Below, piece after piece: positions 15,001 through 26,019 of a stretch of 64,000 nt of DNA. The stretch lies in NCBI GenBank assembly GCA_030765045.1, contig CM060962.1:267287330-267351329 (forward strand), written 5' to 3'. The notes beneath the pieces are model-generated. The model worked only from the letters and a program-made list of their open reading frames with translations. It was not told where the DNA came from and made no database searches. Numbering within the stretch: position 1 is the first letter of the stretch; the number at the start of each line of letters is the position of its first letter. Origin of the DNA: Tenodera sinensis. Its lineage: Eukaryota; Arthropoda; Insecta; Mantodea; Mantidae. The position numbers were made by a program, and so were the translations under genes.

Positions 15001-18000
15001 TGCTGCAACGACAGCTCCTGCTACAACGACAGCTCCTGCTGCAACGACAGCTCCTGCTGCTACCGCAGCTTCTGCTGCTACGACTGCATCTGCTGCAACG
15101 ACTTCATCTGCTGCAACGACAGCATTTGCTGCAACGATAGCTTCTGCTGCAACGACAGCTTCTGCTGCAACGACAGCTTCTGCTGCAACGACAGCTTCTG
15201 CTGCAACGACAGCTTCTGCTGCTTCGACAGCTTCTGCTGCTTCGACAGCTTCTGCTGCTTCGACAGCTTCTGCTGCTTCGACAGCTTCTGCTGCTTCGAC
15301 AGCTTCTGCTGCTTCGACAGCTTCTGCTGCTACGACAGCTTCTGCTGCTACGACAGCTTCTGCTGCTACGACAGCTTCTGCTACTACGACAGCTTCTGCT
15401 GCAACGACAGCTTCTGCGCAACGACAGCTTCTGCTGCAACGACAGCTTCTGCTGCAACGACAGATTCTGCTGCAACGACAGCTTCTTCTGCAACGACAGC
15501 TTCTGCTGCAACGACAGCTTCTGCTGCAACGACAGGTTCTGCTGCAACGCCTGCTTCTGCTGCAACGCCAGCTTCTGCTGCAACGACAGCTTCTGCTGCA
15601 ACGATAGGTTCTGCTGCTACGACAGCTTCTGCTGCTACGACAGCTTCTGCTGCTACGACAGCTTCTGCTGCTACGAAAGCTTCTGCTGCTACGACAGCTT
15701 CTGCTGCCACGAAGGCTTCTGCTGCCACGTCAGCTCCTGCTACGACAGCTCCTGCTGCAACGACAGCGTCTGCTGCAACGACCGCTTCTGCTGCAACGAC
15801 AGCTTCTGCTGCAACGACAGCTTCTGCTGCAACGACAGCATCTGCTGCAACGACAGCTTCCGCTGCAACGACAGCTTCCGCTGCAACGACAGCTTCCGCT
15901 GCAACGACAGCTTCCGCTGCAACGACAGCTTCCGCCTCTACGACAGCTTCCGCTGCTAAGACAGCTTCCGCTGCAAAGACAGCTTCCGCTGCTACGACAG
16001 CTTCCGCTGCAACGACAGCTTCCGCTGCAACGACAGCTTCCGCTGCTACGACAGCTTCCGCTGCAACGACAGCTTCTGCTGCTTCGGCAGCTTCTGCTGC
16101 TTCGGCAGCTTCTGCTGCTACGACAGCTTCTGCTGCTACGTCAGTTTCTGCTGCAACGACAGCTTCTGCTGCTACGACAGCTTCTGCTGCTACGACAGCA
16201 TCTGCTCTAACGTCAGCATCTGCTCTAACGTCAGCTTCTGCTGCAACGTCAGCTTCTGCTGCAACGACAGCTTCTGCTGCAACGACAGCTTCTGCTGCAA
16301 CGACAGCTTCTGCTGCAACGACAGCTTCTGCTGCAACGACAGCTTCTGCTGCAACGACAGCTTCTGCTGCAACGACAGCATCTGCTGCAACGACAGCTTC
16401 TGCTGCAACGACGGCTTCTGCTGCAACGACGGCTTCTGCTGCAACGACAGCTTCTGCTGCAACGACAGCTTCTGCTGCAACGACAGCTTCTGCTGCAACG
16501 ACAGCTTCTGCTGCAACGACAGCTTCTGCTGCAACTACAGCTTCTGCTGCAACGACAGCTTCTGCTGCAACGAGAATTTCTGCTGCTACGACAGCTTCTG
16601 CTGCTACGTCAGCTGCTGCTACGTCAGCTGCTGCTACGACAGCTTCTGCTGCTACGACAGCTTCTGCTGCATCGACAGCTCCTGCTGCATCGACAGCTTC
16701 TTCTGCATCGACAGCTTCTGCTGCATCCACAGCTTCTGCTGCTTCGACAGCTTCTGCTACTTCGACAGCTTCTGCTACTTCGACAGCTTCTGCTGCTTCG
16801 ACCGCATCTGCTGCAACGACAGCATCTGCTGCAACGACAGCATCTGCTGCAACGACAGCTTCTGTTGCAATGACAGCTTCTGCTGCAACGACAGCTTCTT
16901 ATGCAAAGACAGCTTCTGCTGCTGCTACGACGGCTTCTTCTGCAACGACGGCTTCTGCTGCAACGACGGCTTCTGCTGCAACGACGGCTTCTGCTACTAC
17001 GTCAGCTGCTGCTGCTACGTCAGCTGCTGCTGCTACGTCCGCTGCTGCTACGACAGCTTCTGCTTATACGACAGCTGCTGCTACGACTGCTGCTGCTGCT
17101 CATACGACAGCTTCTGCTGCTACGACAGCTTCTGCTGCTACTACAGCTTCTGCTGCTACTACAGCTTCTGCTGTAACGGCAGCTGCTGCTGCTACGACAG
17201 CTTCTGCTGCTACGACAGCTTCTGGTGTAACGACAGCTTCTGCTGCAACGACAGCTTCTGCTGCAACGACAGCTTCAGCTGCTACCGCAGCTTCTGCTGC
17301 AACGACAGCTTCTGCTGGAACGACAGCTTCTGCTGCAACGACAGCTTCTGCTGCTACGACAGCTTCTGCTGCTACGACAGCTTCTGCTGCTACGAGAGCT
17401 TCTGCTGCTTCGACAGCTTCGACAGCTTCTGCTGCTTCGACAGCGTCTGCTGCTTCGACAGCTTCTGCTGCTACGACAGCATCTGCTGCTACGACAGCTT
17501 CTGCTGCAACGACAGCTTCTGCTGCAACGACAGCTTCTGCTGCTACCGCAGCTTCTGCTGCTACCGCAGCTTCTGCTGCTACCGCAGCTTCTGCTGCTAC
17601 CGCAGCTTCTGGTGCTACGACAGCTTCTGCTGGTACCGCAGCTTCTGCTGCTACGACAGCTTCTGCTGCTACGACTGCATCTGCCGCACGGACAGCATCT
17701 GCCGCAGCGACAGCTTCTGCCGCAACGACAGCTTCTGCCGCAACGACAGCTTCTGCTGCAACGACAGCTTCTGCTGCAACGACAGCTGCTGCTGCAACGA
17801 CAGCTTCTGCTGCAACGACAGCTTCTGCTGCAACGACAGCTTCTGCTGCAACGACAGCTTCTGCTGCAACGACAGCTTCTGCTGCAACGACAGCTTCTGC
17901 TGCAAAGACAGCTTCTGCTGCTTCGACAGCTTCTGCTGCTTCGACAGCTTCTGCTGCTACGACAGCTTCTGCTGCTACGACAGCTTCTGCTGCTACAGCT

Positions 18001-21000
18001 TCTGCTGCTACGACAGCTTCTGCTGCTACGACAGCTTCTGCTGCAGCGACAGCTTCTGCTGCAGCGACAGCTTCTGCTGCAACGACAGCTTCTGCTGCAA
18101 CGACAGCTTCTGCTGCAACGACACCTTCTGGTGCAACGACAGCTTCTGCTGCAACGACAGCTTCTGCTTCAACGACAGCTTCTGCTGCAACGACAGCTTC
18201 TGCTGCAACGACAGCTTCTGCTGCAACGACAGCTTCTGCTGCTACGGCAACTTCTGCTGCTACGACAGCTTCTGCTGCAACAACAGCTTCTGCTGCTACC
18301 GCAGCTTCTACTGCTTGGACAGCTTCTGCTGCCTGGACAACTTCTGCTGCTACGACAGCTTCTGCTGCTACGACAGCCTATGCTGCTACGACAGCTTCTG
18401 CTTCTACGACAGCTTCTGCTTCTACGACAGCTTCTGCTGCTACGACAGGTTCTGCTGCAACGACAGCTTCTGCTGCTACCGCAGCTTCTGGTGCTACGAC
18501 AGCTTCTGCTGGTACCGCAGCTTCTGCTGCTACGACAGCTTCTGCTGCTACGACTGCATCTGCCGCACTGACAGCATCTGCCGCAGCGACAGCTTCTGCC
18601 ATAACGACAGCTTCTGCCGCAACGACAGCTTCTGCCGCAACGACAGCTTCTGCTGCAACGACAGCTTCTGCTGCAACGACAGCTTCTGCTGCAACGACAG
18701 CTTCTGCTGCAACGACAGCTTCTGCTGCAACTACAGCTTCTGCTGCAACGACAGCTTCTGCTGCAACGACAGCTTCTGCTGCAAAGACAGCTTCTGCTGC
18801 AAAGACAGCTTCTGCTGCTTCGACAGCTTCTGCTGCTACGACAGCTTCTGCTGCTACAGCTTCTGCTGCTACGACAGCTTCTGCTGCTACGACAGCTTCT
18901 GCTGCAGCGACAGCTTCTGCTGCAGCGACAGCTTCTGCTGCAACGACAGCTTCTGCTGCAACGACAGCTTCTGCTGCAACGACACCTTCTGGTGCAACGA
19001 CAGCTTCTGCTGCAACGACAGCTTCTGCTTCAACGACAGCTTCTGCTGCAACGACAGCTTCTGCTGCAACGACAGCTTCTGCTGCAACGACAGCTTCTGC
19101 TGCTACGGCAACTTCTGCTGCTACGACAGCTTCTGCTGCAACGACAGCTTCTGCTGCTACCGCAGCTTCTGCTGCTTGGACAGCTTCTGCTGCCTGGACA
19201 ACTTCTGCTGCTACGACAGCTTCTGCTGCTACGACAGCCTATGCTGCTACGACAGCTTCTGCTTCTACGACAGCTTCTGCTGCTACGACAGATTCTGCTG
19301 CTACGACAGCATCTGCTGCAACGACAGCTTCTGCTGCAACGACAGCCTCTGCTGCATCGACAGCTTCTGCTGCAACGACAGCTTCTGCTGCAACGACAGC
19401 TTCTGCTTCTACGCCAGTTTGTGCTGCTACGACAACTTCTGCTGCAACGACAGCTTCTGCTGCTTCGACAGCTTCTGCTGCAACGACAGCTTCTGCTGCA
19501 ACGACAGCTTCTGCTGCAACGACAGCTTCTGCTGCAACGACAGCTTCTGCTGCAAAGACAGCTTCTGCTGCTTCGACAGCTTCTGCTGCTTCGACAGCTT
19601 CTGCTGCTACGACAGCTTCTGCTGCTACGACAGCTTCTGCTGCTACAGCTTCTGCTGCTACGACAGCTTCTGCTGCTACGACAGCTTCTGCTGCAGCGAC
19701 AGCTTCTGCTGCAGCGACAGCTTCTGCTGCAACGACAGCTTCTGCTGCAACGACAGCTTCTGCTGCAACGACAGCTTCTGGTGCAACGACAGCTTCTGCT
19801 GCAACGACAGCTTCTGCTTCAACGACAGCTTCTGCTGCAACGACAGCTTCTGCTGTAACGACAGCTTCTGCTGCAACGACAGCTTCTGCTGCTAACGCAA
19901 CTTCTGCTGCTACGACAGCTTCTGCTGCAACGACAGCTTCTGCTGCTACCGCAGCTTCTGCTGCTTGGACAGCTTCTGCTGCCTGGACAACTTCTGCTGC
20001 TACGACAGCTTCTGCTGCTACGACAGCCTATGCTGCTACGACAGCTTCTGCTTCTACGACAGCTTCTGCTGCTACGACAGCTTCTGCTGCTACGACAGCA
20101 TCTGCTGCAACGACAGCTTCTGCTGCAACGACAGCCTCTGCTGCATCGACAGCTTCTGCTGCAACGACAGCTTCTGCTGCAACGACAGCTTCTGCTTCTA
20201 CGCCAGTTTGTGCTGCTACGACAACTTCTGCTGCAACGACAGCTTCTGCTGCTTCGACAGCTTCTGCTGCAACGACAGCTTCTGCTGCTACGACAGCTCT
20301 GGTGCTACGACAGCTTCTGCTGCTACGACAGCTTCTGCTGCAACGACAGCTTCTCCTGCAACGACATCTTCTGCTGCTACGACAGCTTCTGCTGCTACGA
20401 CATCTTCTGCTGCAACGACAGCTTCTGCTGCTACGACAGCTTCTGCTGCTACAAGAGCTTCTGCTGCAACGACAGCTTCTGCTGCAACGACAGCTTCTGC
20501 TGCTACGACAGTTTCTGCTGCTACGACGGCTTCTGCTGCTACGACGGCTTCTGCTGCTACGGCGGCTTCTGCTGCTACGGCAGCTTCTGCTGCTACAGCT
20601 TCTGCTGCTACGACAGCTTCTGCTGCTACGACAGCTTCTGCTGCAGCGACAGCTTCTGCTGCAGCGACAGCTTCTGCTGCAACGACAGCTTCTGCTGCAA
20701 CGACAGCTTCTGCTGCAACGACAGCTTCTGGTGCAACGACAGCTTCTGCTGGAACGACAGCTTCTGCTTCAACGACAGCTTCTGCTGCAACGACAGCTTC
20801 TGCTGTAACGACAGCTTCTGCTGCAACGACAGCTTCTGCTGCTAACGCAACTTCTGCTGCTACGACAGCTTCTGCTGCAACGACAGCTTCTGCTGCTACC
20901 GCAGCTTCTGCTGCTTGGACAGCTTCTGCTGCCTGGACAACTTCTGCTGCTACGACAGCTTCTGCTGCTACGACAGCCTATGCTGCTACGACAGCTTCTG

Positions 21001-21719
21001 CTTCTACGACAGCTTCTGCTGCTACGACAGCTTCTGCTGCTACGACAGCATCTGCTGCAACGACAGCTTCTGCTGCAACGACAGCCTCTGCTGCATCGAC
21101 AGCTTCTGCTGCAACGACAGCTTCTGCTGCAACGACAGCTTCTGCTTCTACGCCAGTTTGTGCTGCTACGACAACTTCTGCTGCAACGACAGCTTCTGCT
21201 GCTTCGACAGCTTCTGCTGCAACGACAGCTTCTGCTGCTACGACAGCTCTGGTGCTACGACAGCTTCTGCTGCTACGACAGCTTCTGCTGCAACGACAGC
21301 TTCTCCTGCAACGACATCTTCTGCTGCTACGACAGCTTCTGCTGCTACGACATCTTCTGCTGCAACGACAGCTTCTGCTGCTACGACAGCTTCTGCTGCT
21401 ACAAGAGCTTCTGCTGCAACGACAGCTTCTGCTGCAACGACAGCTTCTGCTGCTACGACAGTTTCTGCTGCTACGACGGCTTCTGCTGCTACGACGGCTT
21501 CTGCTGCTACGGCGGCTTCTGCTGCTACGGCAGCTTCTGCTGCTACGACAGCTTCTGCTCCTACGACAGCTTCTGCTGCAAAGACGGCTTCTGCTGCAAC
21601 GACGGCTTCTGCTGCTACGACAGCTTGTGCTGCTACGACAGCTTCTGCTGCTACGCCAGCTTCTGCTGCTGCTACCACAGCTTCTGATTCTACGACAGCT
21701 TCTGCTTGTACGACAGCTT
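1..21719. repeat. Giant 18-bp minisatellite array (left part of a 22-kb tandem block)
   Basis: Head-to-tail copies of an 18-bp unit, consensus GCTTCTGCTGCAACGACA, fill this stretch without interruption and run off the left edge (about 1,200 copies in view). Most units differ from consensus at 0-3 sites. Variants form blocks: GCG/ACC-type units near 1-120, 1738-1850, 2570-2715, 3240-3360, 3780-3945, 5392-5735, 6895-6985 and 9318-9430; ACGACGG-type units at about 5852-6450 and 6978-7436; TCT-to-CCT units near 11474-11607 and 14960-15062. Re-used blocks show that multi-unit segments spread by duplication. Odd-length units (21, 15 or 9 bp) mostly keep multiples of three. The unit has no stop in most frames, so very long open frames on both strands are expected by construction. 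It has no spacers and is not a CRISPR array. Confidence 0.97.
19621..21540. repeat. 950-bp higher-order tandem duplication inside the minisatellite
   Basis: Two consecutive segments, about 19,621-20,570 and 20,571-21,520, match base for base at an offset of 950 with only scattered differences. Shared landmarks are a GCTTGG unit (19,963 and 20,913), a GCTAACGCAA unit (19,891 and 20,841) and a one-base-short unit GCTCTGGTG (about 20,298 and 21,248). Looser relatives of the same block occur at about 18,313 and 19,173. The length is not a multiple of 3 or 18, so the duplication carries the frame break with it. Confidence 0.85.
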
Positions 21720-22010
21720 CTGCTACGGCTGTTGCTGCTGCTACGCCAGCTGCTGCTGCTGCTAAGATAGCTGCTGCTTCTGCTACGACAGCTGCTGCTG
21801 CTACGACAGTGGCTGCTGCTACGACAGCTGCTGCTGCTACGACAACTGCTGCTGCTACGACAACTGCTGCTGCTACGTCAACTGCTGCTGCTACGACAGC
21901 TTCTGCTGCTGCTGCTACGACAGCTTCTGCTGCTGCTGCTCCTGCTGCTGCTACTACTACCGCTCCTAGTACCACCACCGCCGCCGCCGCCGCTTCGACT
22001 ACTACTAGTA
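21720..22010. repeat. Degenerate GCT/ACN triplet tail of the minisatellite
   Basis: The 18-bp register dissolves into mixed GCT, ACG, ACA and ACT triplets, but a C at every third base persists to about 22,010. Unique sequence begins after that. This is the decayed or ancestral edge of the array. Confidence 0.8.
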
Positions 22011-22054
22011 CAGTTTTATTGGGAAGGTCTGGTACAATGAATGGCAGGGAATGA

Positions 22055-22549
22055 CAGGTAATTAATTTACTTTGGGTATACCGTGAGGGATGATGAACGC
22101 GGTAGCATGTGTGAATCCCATTCGATTCCCATGGCCGTCACTCTTGACCTACGGGTTTTCCTCGGCCAGCATGTAAGCAATGGCATAGTTAATTACACTC
22201 TCCAAAATTCCTGTCCCTCCATTTCATCTCACCTCTCATTTGGCTTCATCTTTCATCTTTTTGGGTGTTTCAGAGTTCTAAGCGTCGGCGTTGCATTGTA
22301 AGGAAAAACGATTCTCCCAGTATGCTTCCTTCCCCCTTAGGACGATCTCTGGTTTCGAGGCATCCCAGCGGGATGTTGAAGGCTGCAGTGGGAGGGAGTC
22401 GGTTGTACCAGACGCCGCCAGGGAGCTTCAAACTGGAAGTTTCAAATACCTTGCCCTTTGCTCGTCATCACTCCTGAGTCGGCTGCTTTCACTCATCCCT
22501 TCCGAGGGTACCTCTTAAGCCGTATAGGTAGAAAATATCTCCTGAGATG
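22055..22549. other. Unique host sequence between minisatellite and parvovirus; no gene seen
   Basis: Only short overlapping open frames occur, none with recognisable motifs. An AG-GTAATT donor-like string lies just after the array end. The last ~90 bases are open in frame with the viral NS1 that follows. Confidence 0.5.
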
Positions 22550-23585
22550 TTGTCAAGAACTTACATTAAAAACACTTCAAGAAAGGAACAGCAAATTCGA
22601 AGATTGGGATTATTGCCCGGACGACTTTGACATCGAAATAACATCATCTCCAGAGAACAATCTATTAGAAGCAGAAGAACAAAAAACAGCAAGTAAAAAT
22701 GAACACATCATGGTTAGACCAAACACCTCAACCCGACCAATTCCAAATCCTAAAATCCAACAACAGGACAATAAGAATCCCAGCCAGACGATATGTAATT
22801 CAAATCAACAACATGACACAAATAACGCCGAAAATAATGACCAAATTATCAAACATGTTCAAAGAAACGACGATAAAAAATCACGACCAAGAACCACTAA
22901 AGAAACTGAGACAAACATTGGAAATACTGAAACTTCCGAACTTACAATACATGATACACCTGACAAATACATCCAACCGGATAAGCCGATTGACCATCAT
23001 CACAAACACGTTAAACATACTAAAGGCAACACCGCACATAACGTGGTTTCAAGAAAGAGGACAATCTTATCCAGCAGAGACGATGCTGACCCCAGACCGC
23101 GCACGCCTACAAACAGCCCTACTAGGAAACAGAGAAGAACGAACGACAATTTATCACCCACAACCACCAGACCTACCGTGGACAAGGCACGACGTCAACT
23201 CAGTTTTTTCAATATCCACTCCACAACAACATCAGGAGCAGGAACATCCAGTTCACACACTATCCCCATCACCATCACCAGAACCAACGACATCATAGAC
23301 TCCATCACCACAGAAGAAACAAAGAACTGCATCACCTTCATCATCCACAAATCAAACCACTCCAAAATCCTTCCCTCCAACAAAGGGATCTGTCCGTCAT
23401 TCCTCACTTTCGACCACGGATACCACTACCACTTCATATATTCCCAGCAAACTCATCTAACAATCACAGAGCGCTCCAACGAATCCTTGAGTTTCTTGGA
23501 GTCGAAGGCGCTGGAATTGCGGAAGCTTATACAAGCTTACAACCAGTCCGTTGGCTCCACAGATTTATATCCTATTGTTTGCGCA
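22550..23585 (+). repeat. Left arm of the parvoviral inverted repeat
   Basis: About 1,036 bp match the reverse complement of 26,017-27,053 with roughly 15 substitutions and one 1-base length difference found by eye (about 98-99% identity). The arm starts at TTGTCAAGAAC, where host DNA meets virus, and its match ends at TTTGCGC. Confidence 0.93.
22699..23298 (+). CDS. NS2: Parvovirus NS2-like overlapping frame (199 codons), forward copy
   Basis: A 199-codon frame starts at an ATG 11 bases before the NS1 internal Met and runs in a different frame inside NS1. The same frame, with identical length, start and stop, is present in the inverted copy. Small hamaparvoviruses are known to encode NS2 in an overlapping frame at the NS1 5' end, so position and size fit. 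The product would be hydrophilic and rich in Thr, Pro, Gln and Arg, with no domain I recognise; it ends in a Ser-Pro-rich tail. NS2 roles in this group are poorly defined. It is intact even though NS1 around it is broken. That may reflect only the young age of the copy, since the NS1 context constrains both frames. Expression cannot be inferred. Confidence 0.7.
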   Translation: MNTSWLDQTPQPDQFQILKSNNRTIRIPARRYVIQINNMTQITPKIMTKLSNMFKETTIKNHDQEPLKKLRQTLEILKLPNLQYMIHLTNTSNRISRLTIITNTLNILKATPHITWFQERGQSYPAETMLTPDRARLQTALLGNREERTTIYHPQPPDLPWTRHDVNSVFSISTPQQHQEQEHPVHTLSPSPSPEPTTS

Positions 23586-24690
23586 AAGGTCTACACACAT
23601 TCCGTAAATATGGTACACGAATTCCAAAATTCCTAAAACAAATCATTGACCAAATATCTTCCACTGACCTAACTGACTCAACGTTCGAACCTTGCGAACA
23701 ATATACAGAAGAAAAGAAAGATATTTACAAACCTAACATTTCACAAATAAACAACTATGTAGATTATATTCTTCAACTTATATCTGAACACAACATAGAA
23801 TCTCACCAAGACTTTCTTAGAAAAATACCACAAGACATCCAGATCCAACTATTAAAACAAATGGGTACAACAGGGACTAATCTCATTAAAGATTTGTTAA
23901 AAATTACAAACACACAAACTAAAAGACAAATTAAACACAAGCACTATCTTTCAATACTTACAGAAAACTATACCAACCACAACACAGAAAATGTCGAATT
24001 TTTAACTAATTTGTTTAAAGTTAACCAAATTGACATACCAGACTTTCTTTCTAAATTTTTACTCATACAAACCATGACTCTAAACAAAATAAACTCATTC
24101 ATTATACAAAGACCTACAAACACAGGAAAATCTTTGGTCATAAGACTGCTCCTTCAAGACCTAAAACCAACACTTATTGGAAGGGAAAGGGACAAATCTT
24201 CTTTTCATTTGGATGAACTTCCAACTGCTACATGTGTAAGATTTGAAGAGGCCATGCTAGACTCAACAAACATTGGCACTTGGAAGCTATTATTGGAAGG
24301 AGCAGAGCTACAAACAGATATTAAACATTCGGATAAAGAACCAATTCCGAGACTTCCTATTTTTGTTACTACAAATCATTCACTTTGGACGTGGTTACCA
24401 GATACTGAGAAAGAACCTCTAAAAGAAAGGTGTTTTCAATATTATTTAACTCACAAAATACAGTCAATGTCTTCCTCAAACTACCATATTCCAAAACCAC
24501 CAAACACCATTACAAATCAAGATATGTACTTTCTATTTATTAAACATTTTCCAAAAATTAATGAAATTATTAACAACATTTCAGATCAATCATCTTCTTC
24601 TAGAATAGTTCTTCCTCAGGATACATTAAACAGAATGTGGGACCTACATTCGCAAATTAACCTAGACCTTTCCGATCTTTTCAGTGAGGA

Positions 24691-25685
24691 ATGGCACAAC
24701 CAGCCAATAAAAGACAAAAACCCAACACCCAGACGACGGAGACGCAGATTCCAAATCCAACTTCCCACCCAAGACTGGATATGGAAAACACGTCGGACCA
24801 ACTACTTCCACCGTAGTAACGCCATTTACGTCTGACTTCGCTCACGGAAAATTAACCAGAAGTTTCTGGCACACAATGGACTTCTCAAATACTGACGACA
24901 AATGTTACCTCCTTCCATATCAAATGATGTTATTTTACACATCCAGTTTTCCAGTCAACCAATCTGCACAAAACTTCAACGCAATTTCAAGAGTATCCTA
25001 TGGCATTACATATCACAAAATATCCTTTTCTATCACTAACCATGCAACTACAAGAAAACGTCTACTTACAAACTCAGGAACCACTACAGAAACTGTAGAC
25101 TTTGAAGATGAATAAAATCTCTTAGTTTTTTGGAACCTAAACTCTCAAGATCACATCACTCTAGTGTATCCCGAAGAACTGCAATTTCCATATCACCTCA
25201 CCTCTTACAAACACCAAAAAAATGGTGAAAACTTCTTCTACAAGATGGAAGAGATAGCACCAGGACAAACGAAGAAATTCGACATTCCATTTACTCAACT
25301 ACTTGACAACCAAGCATGGGAAACGTGGCGAATTGATCCAGCATTTAGAACCACGATGATACCACAAATCACGTTTTGCGGACCAGAATTTAACAACTTT
25401 CCAACACTAGAAAAACATCAAGATAACATGGAAAAACACAGAATTACCAATAATCCAATTTCTTCTCCAACTTTAATGTTGGACTCTCCAAAAATTGCAA
25501 CTCCAAACGGAAACATGAAATTTGCCTACAGACTAAAATTTGATTTTGAAATAGACTACACATTCCATCTACTTCCATCAATAGACGACATATCACACAG
25601 GCGGTATATTGTTCCTCATCCATACTGCAAAAACACAGGCGCAATTGGTACGCAGGAATTTTTAGAATACAAAACTGTGCCTTAA
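24691..25685 (+). pseudogene. VP: Parvovirus capsid protein VP, broken by a frame change and an in-frame stop
   Basis: VP would form the icosahedral capsid. A plausible start ATG at 24,691 lies inside the NS1 3' end in another frame, but that frame stops at about 24,811-24,813. The main VP frame is open from 24,711 to a TAA at 25,113-25,115. It then continues in the same frame from 25,116 to the natural stop at 25,683-25,685. Thus one in-frame stop and one frame change near the N-terminus interrupt it. About 330 codons in total match the small VP of brevi-/penstyldensoviruses; I see no phospholipase A2 HDxxY-type site, as expected for that group. The Leu-Pro-Tyr segment after the Met at 24,876 and the large hydrophilic C-terminal half agree with a jelly-roll capsid, but the fold is inferred. 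The N-terminal frame change could instead be a lost splice. Confidence 0.75.
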
Positions 25686-25969
25686 ATATTTTTAAAGTGG
25701 ATTAGGCCTACCGGGGAAACCACTATAAAAAAACGATGCAAAGCAACTACCACCTCTTAAGAGCTCTGGTGCATTGGAAATGTTGCTTCCTAATAACTAA
25801 TCACAAAATTTGTGTATTCAATCCAATGCAAAAATAAGGTACCTTTGTCTACCATCCAATGTCACGCCACATCATGATCCAATATGCTTAGATACCGTGA
25901 TACAACTCCATTAATACAATCCATCCCCACCTTCACTTCCAAATATGAATGATCTAAACAACATCCTCC
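25686..25969 (+). other. Viral 3' non-coding region
   Basis: Between the VP stop and the terminal hairpin there are no long frames. A small inverted repeat AGTGG...CCACT encloses the palindrome AGGCCT at about 25,698-25,730. No clear AATAAA follows VP, though AATAAA does occur at the in-frame stop near 25,111. Confidence 0.6.
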
Positions 25970-26019
25970 ATGTACCCTTTAACGGCCGCACGGCTGTACT
26001 ACAGCCCTGCATAGTATGC
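25970..26019 (+). repeat. Parvovirus right-end T-shaped terminal palindrome, 'flip' order, truncated
   Basis: A 22-base stem strand (25,970-25,991, ending GGCCGCAC) is followed by the ear palindrome GGCTGTA-C-TACAGCC (25,992-26,006). The second ear CCTGCATA-G-TATGC starts at 26,006 and is cut off at 26,019, where the inverted NS1 copy begins. The same stem strand occurs at 27,343 with the two ears in reverse-complement order. Confidence 0.9.

Larger units (their letters stand above)
1..22054 (+). other. Candidate Pro/Ala/Ser/Thr-only reading frame through the minisatellite
   Basis: Read as GCT TCT GCT GCA ACG ACA, the unit gives Ala-Ser-Ala-Ala-Thr-Thr. Nearly every codon is NCN, so the product would contain almost only A, S, T and some P, like the PTS domains of mucins. 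Variants hit third bases most often (GCT to GCG/GCA/GCC, ACA to ACC/ACG), first bases less often, and the central C rarely. The frame is open from 1 to about 12,003 (about 4,000 codons) with only in-frame length changes. It then shifts by single-base losses near 12,003, 12,030, 15,413, 20,300 and 21,250. It ends in a short unique tail and a TGA at 22,052-22,054. No start codon or signal peptide is in view. It may be a mucin-like exon with sequencing or real frameshifts, or a non-coding satellite with strong triplet periodicity. I favour neither strongly. Confidence 0.3.
22550..24835 (+). pseudogene. NS1: Parvovirus NS1 (HUH endonuclease-SF3 helicase), 5'-truncated and frameshifted
   Basis: NS1 is the parvoviral initiator protein: it nicks the terminal origin and unwinds DNA in the nucleus. 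The first internal Met is at 22,710; counting from it, a His-x-His metal site lies at about residues 239-241 (23,424-23,432), in a Phe-Asp-His context typical of the HUH nuclease. The helicase part is read in another frame (open to 24,835) with Walker A RPTNTGKS at 24,110-24,133, Walker B FEE at 24,242-24,250 and motif C PIFVTTN at 24,356-24,376. A basic Arg-rich C-terminus follows. The frame break coincides with three C at 23,443-23,445 where the inverted copy has four; downstream the frame is open to its natural stop. Residues upstream of 22,710 (acidic, conserved in both copies) are also open, so the true start lay further 5' and is missing here. The common first Gly of Walker A is Arg. Confidence 0.92.

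Noticed and set aside
278..15008. Many minus-strand frames of Lys-Leu-Ser-Leu-Gln-Gln and Arg-Ser-Cys-Arg-Cys-Ser repeats
   Set aside because: Stop-free by the repeat's composition; no start context, and frames change between segments.
1..22010. Tandem repeats as a CRISPR array
   Set aside because: Units are contiguous with no unique spacers, and the genome is eukaryotic.
23000..23407. Minus-strand frames opposite NS1 (61 and 70 codons)
   Set aside because: Shadows of the NS1/NS2 coding region, mirrored in the inverted copy.
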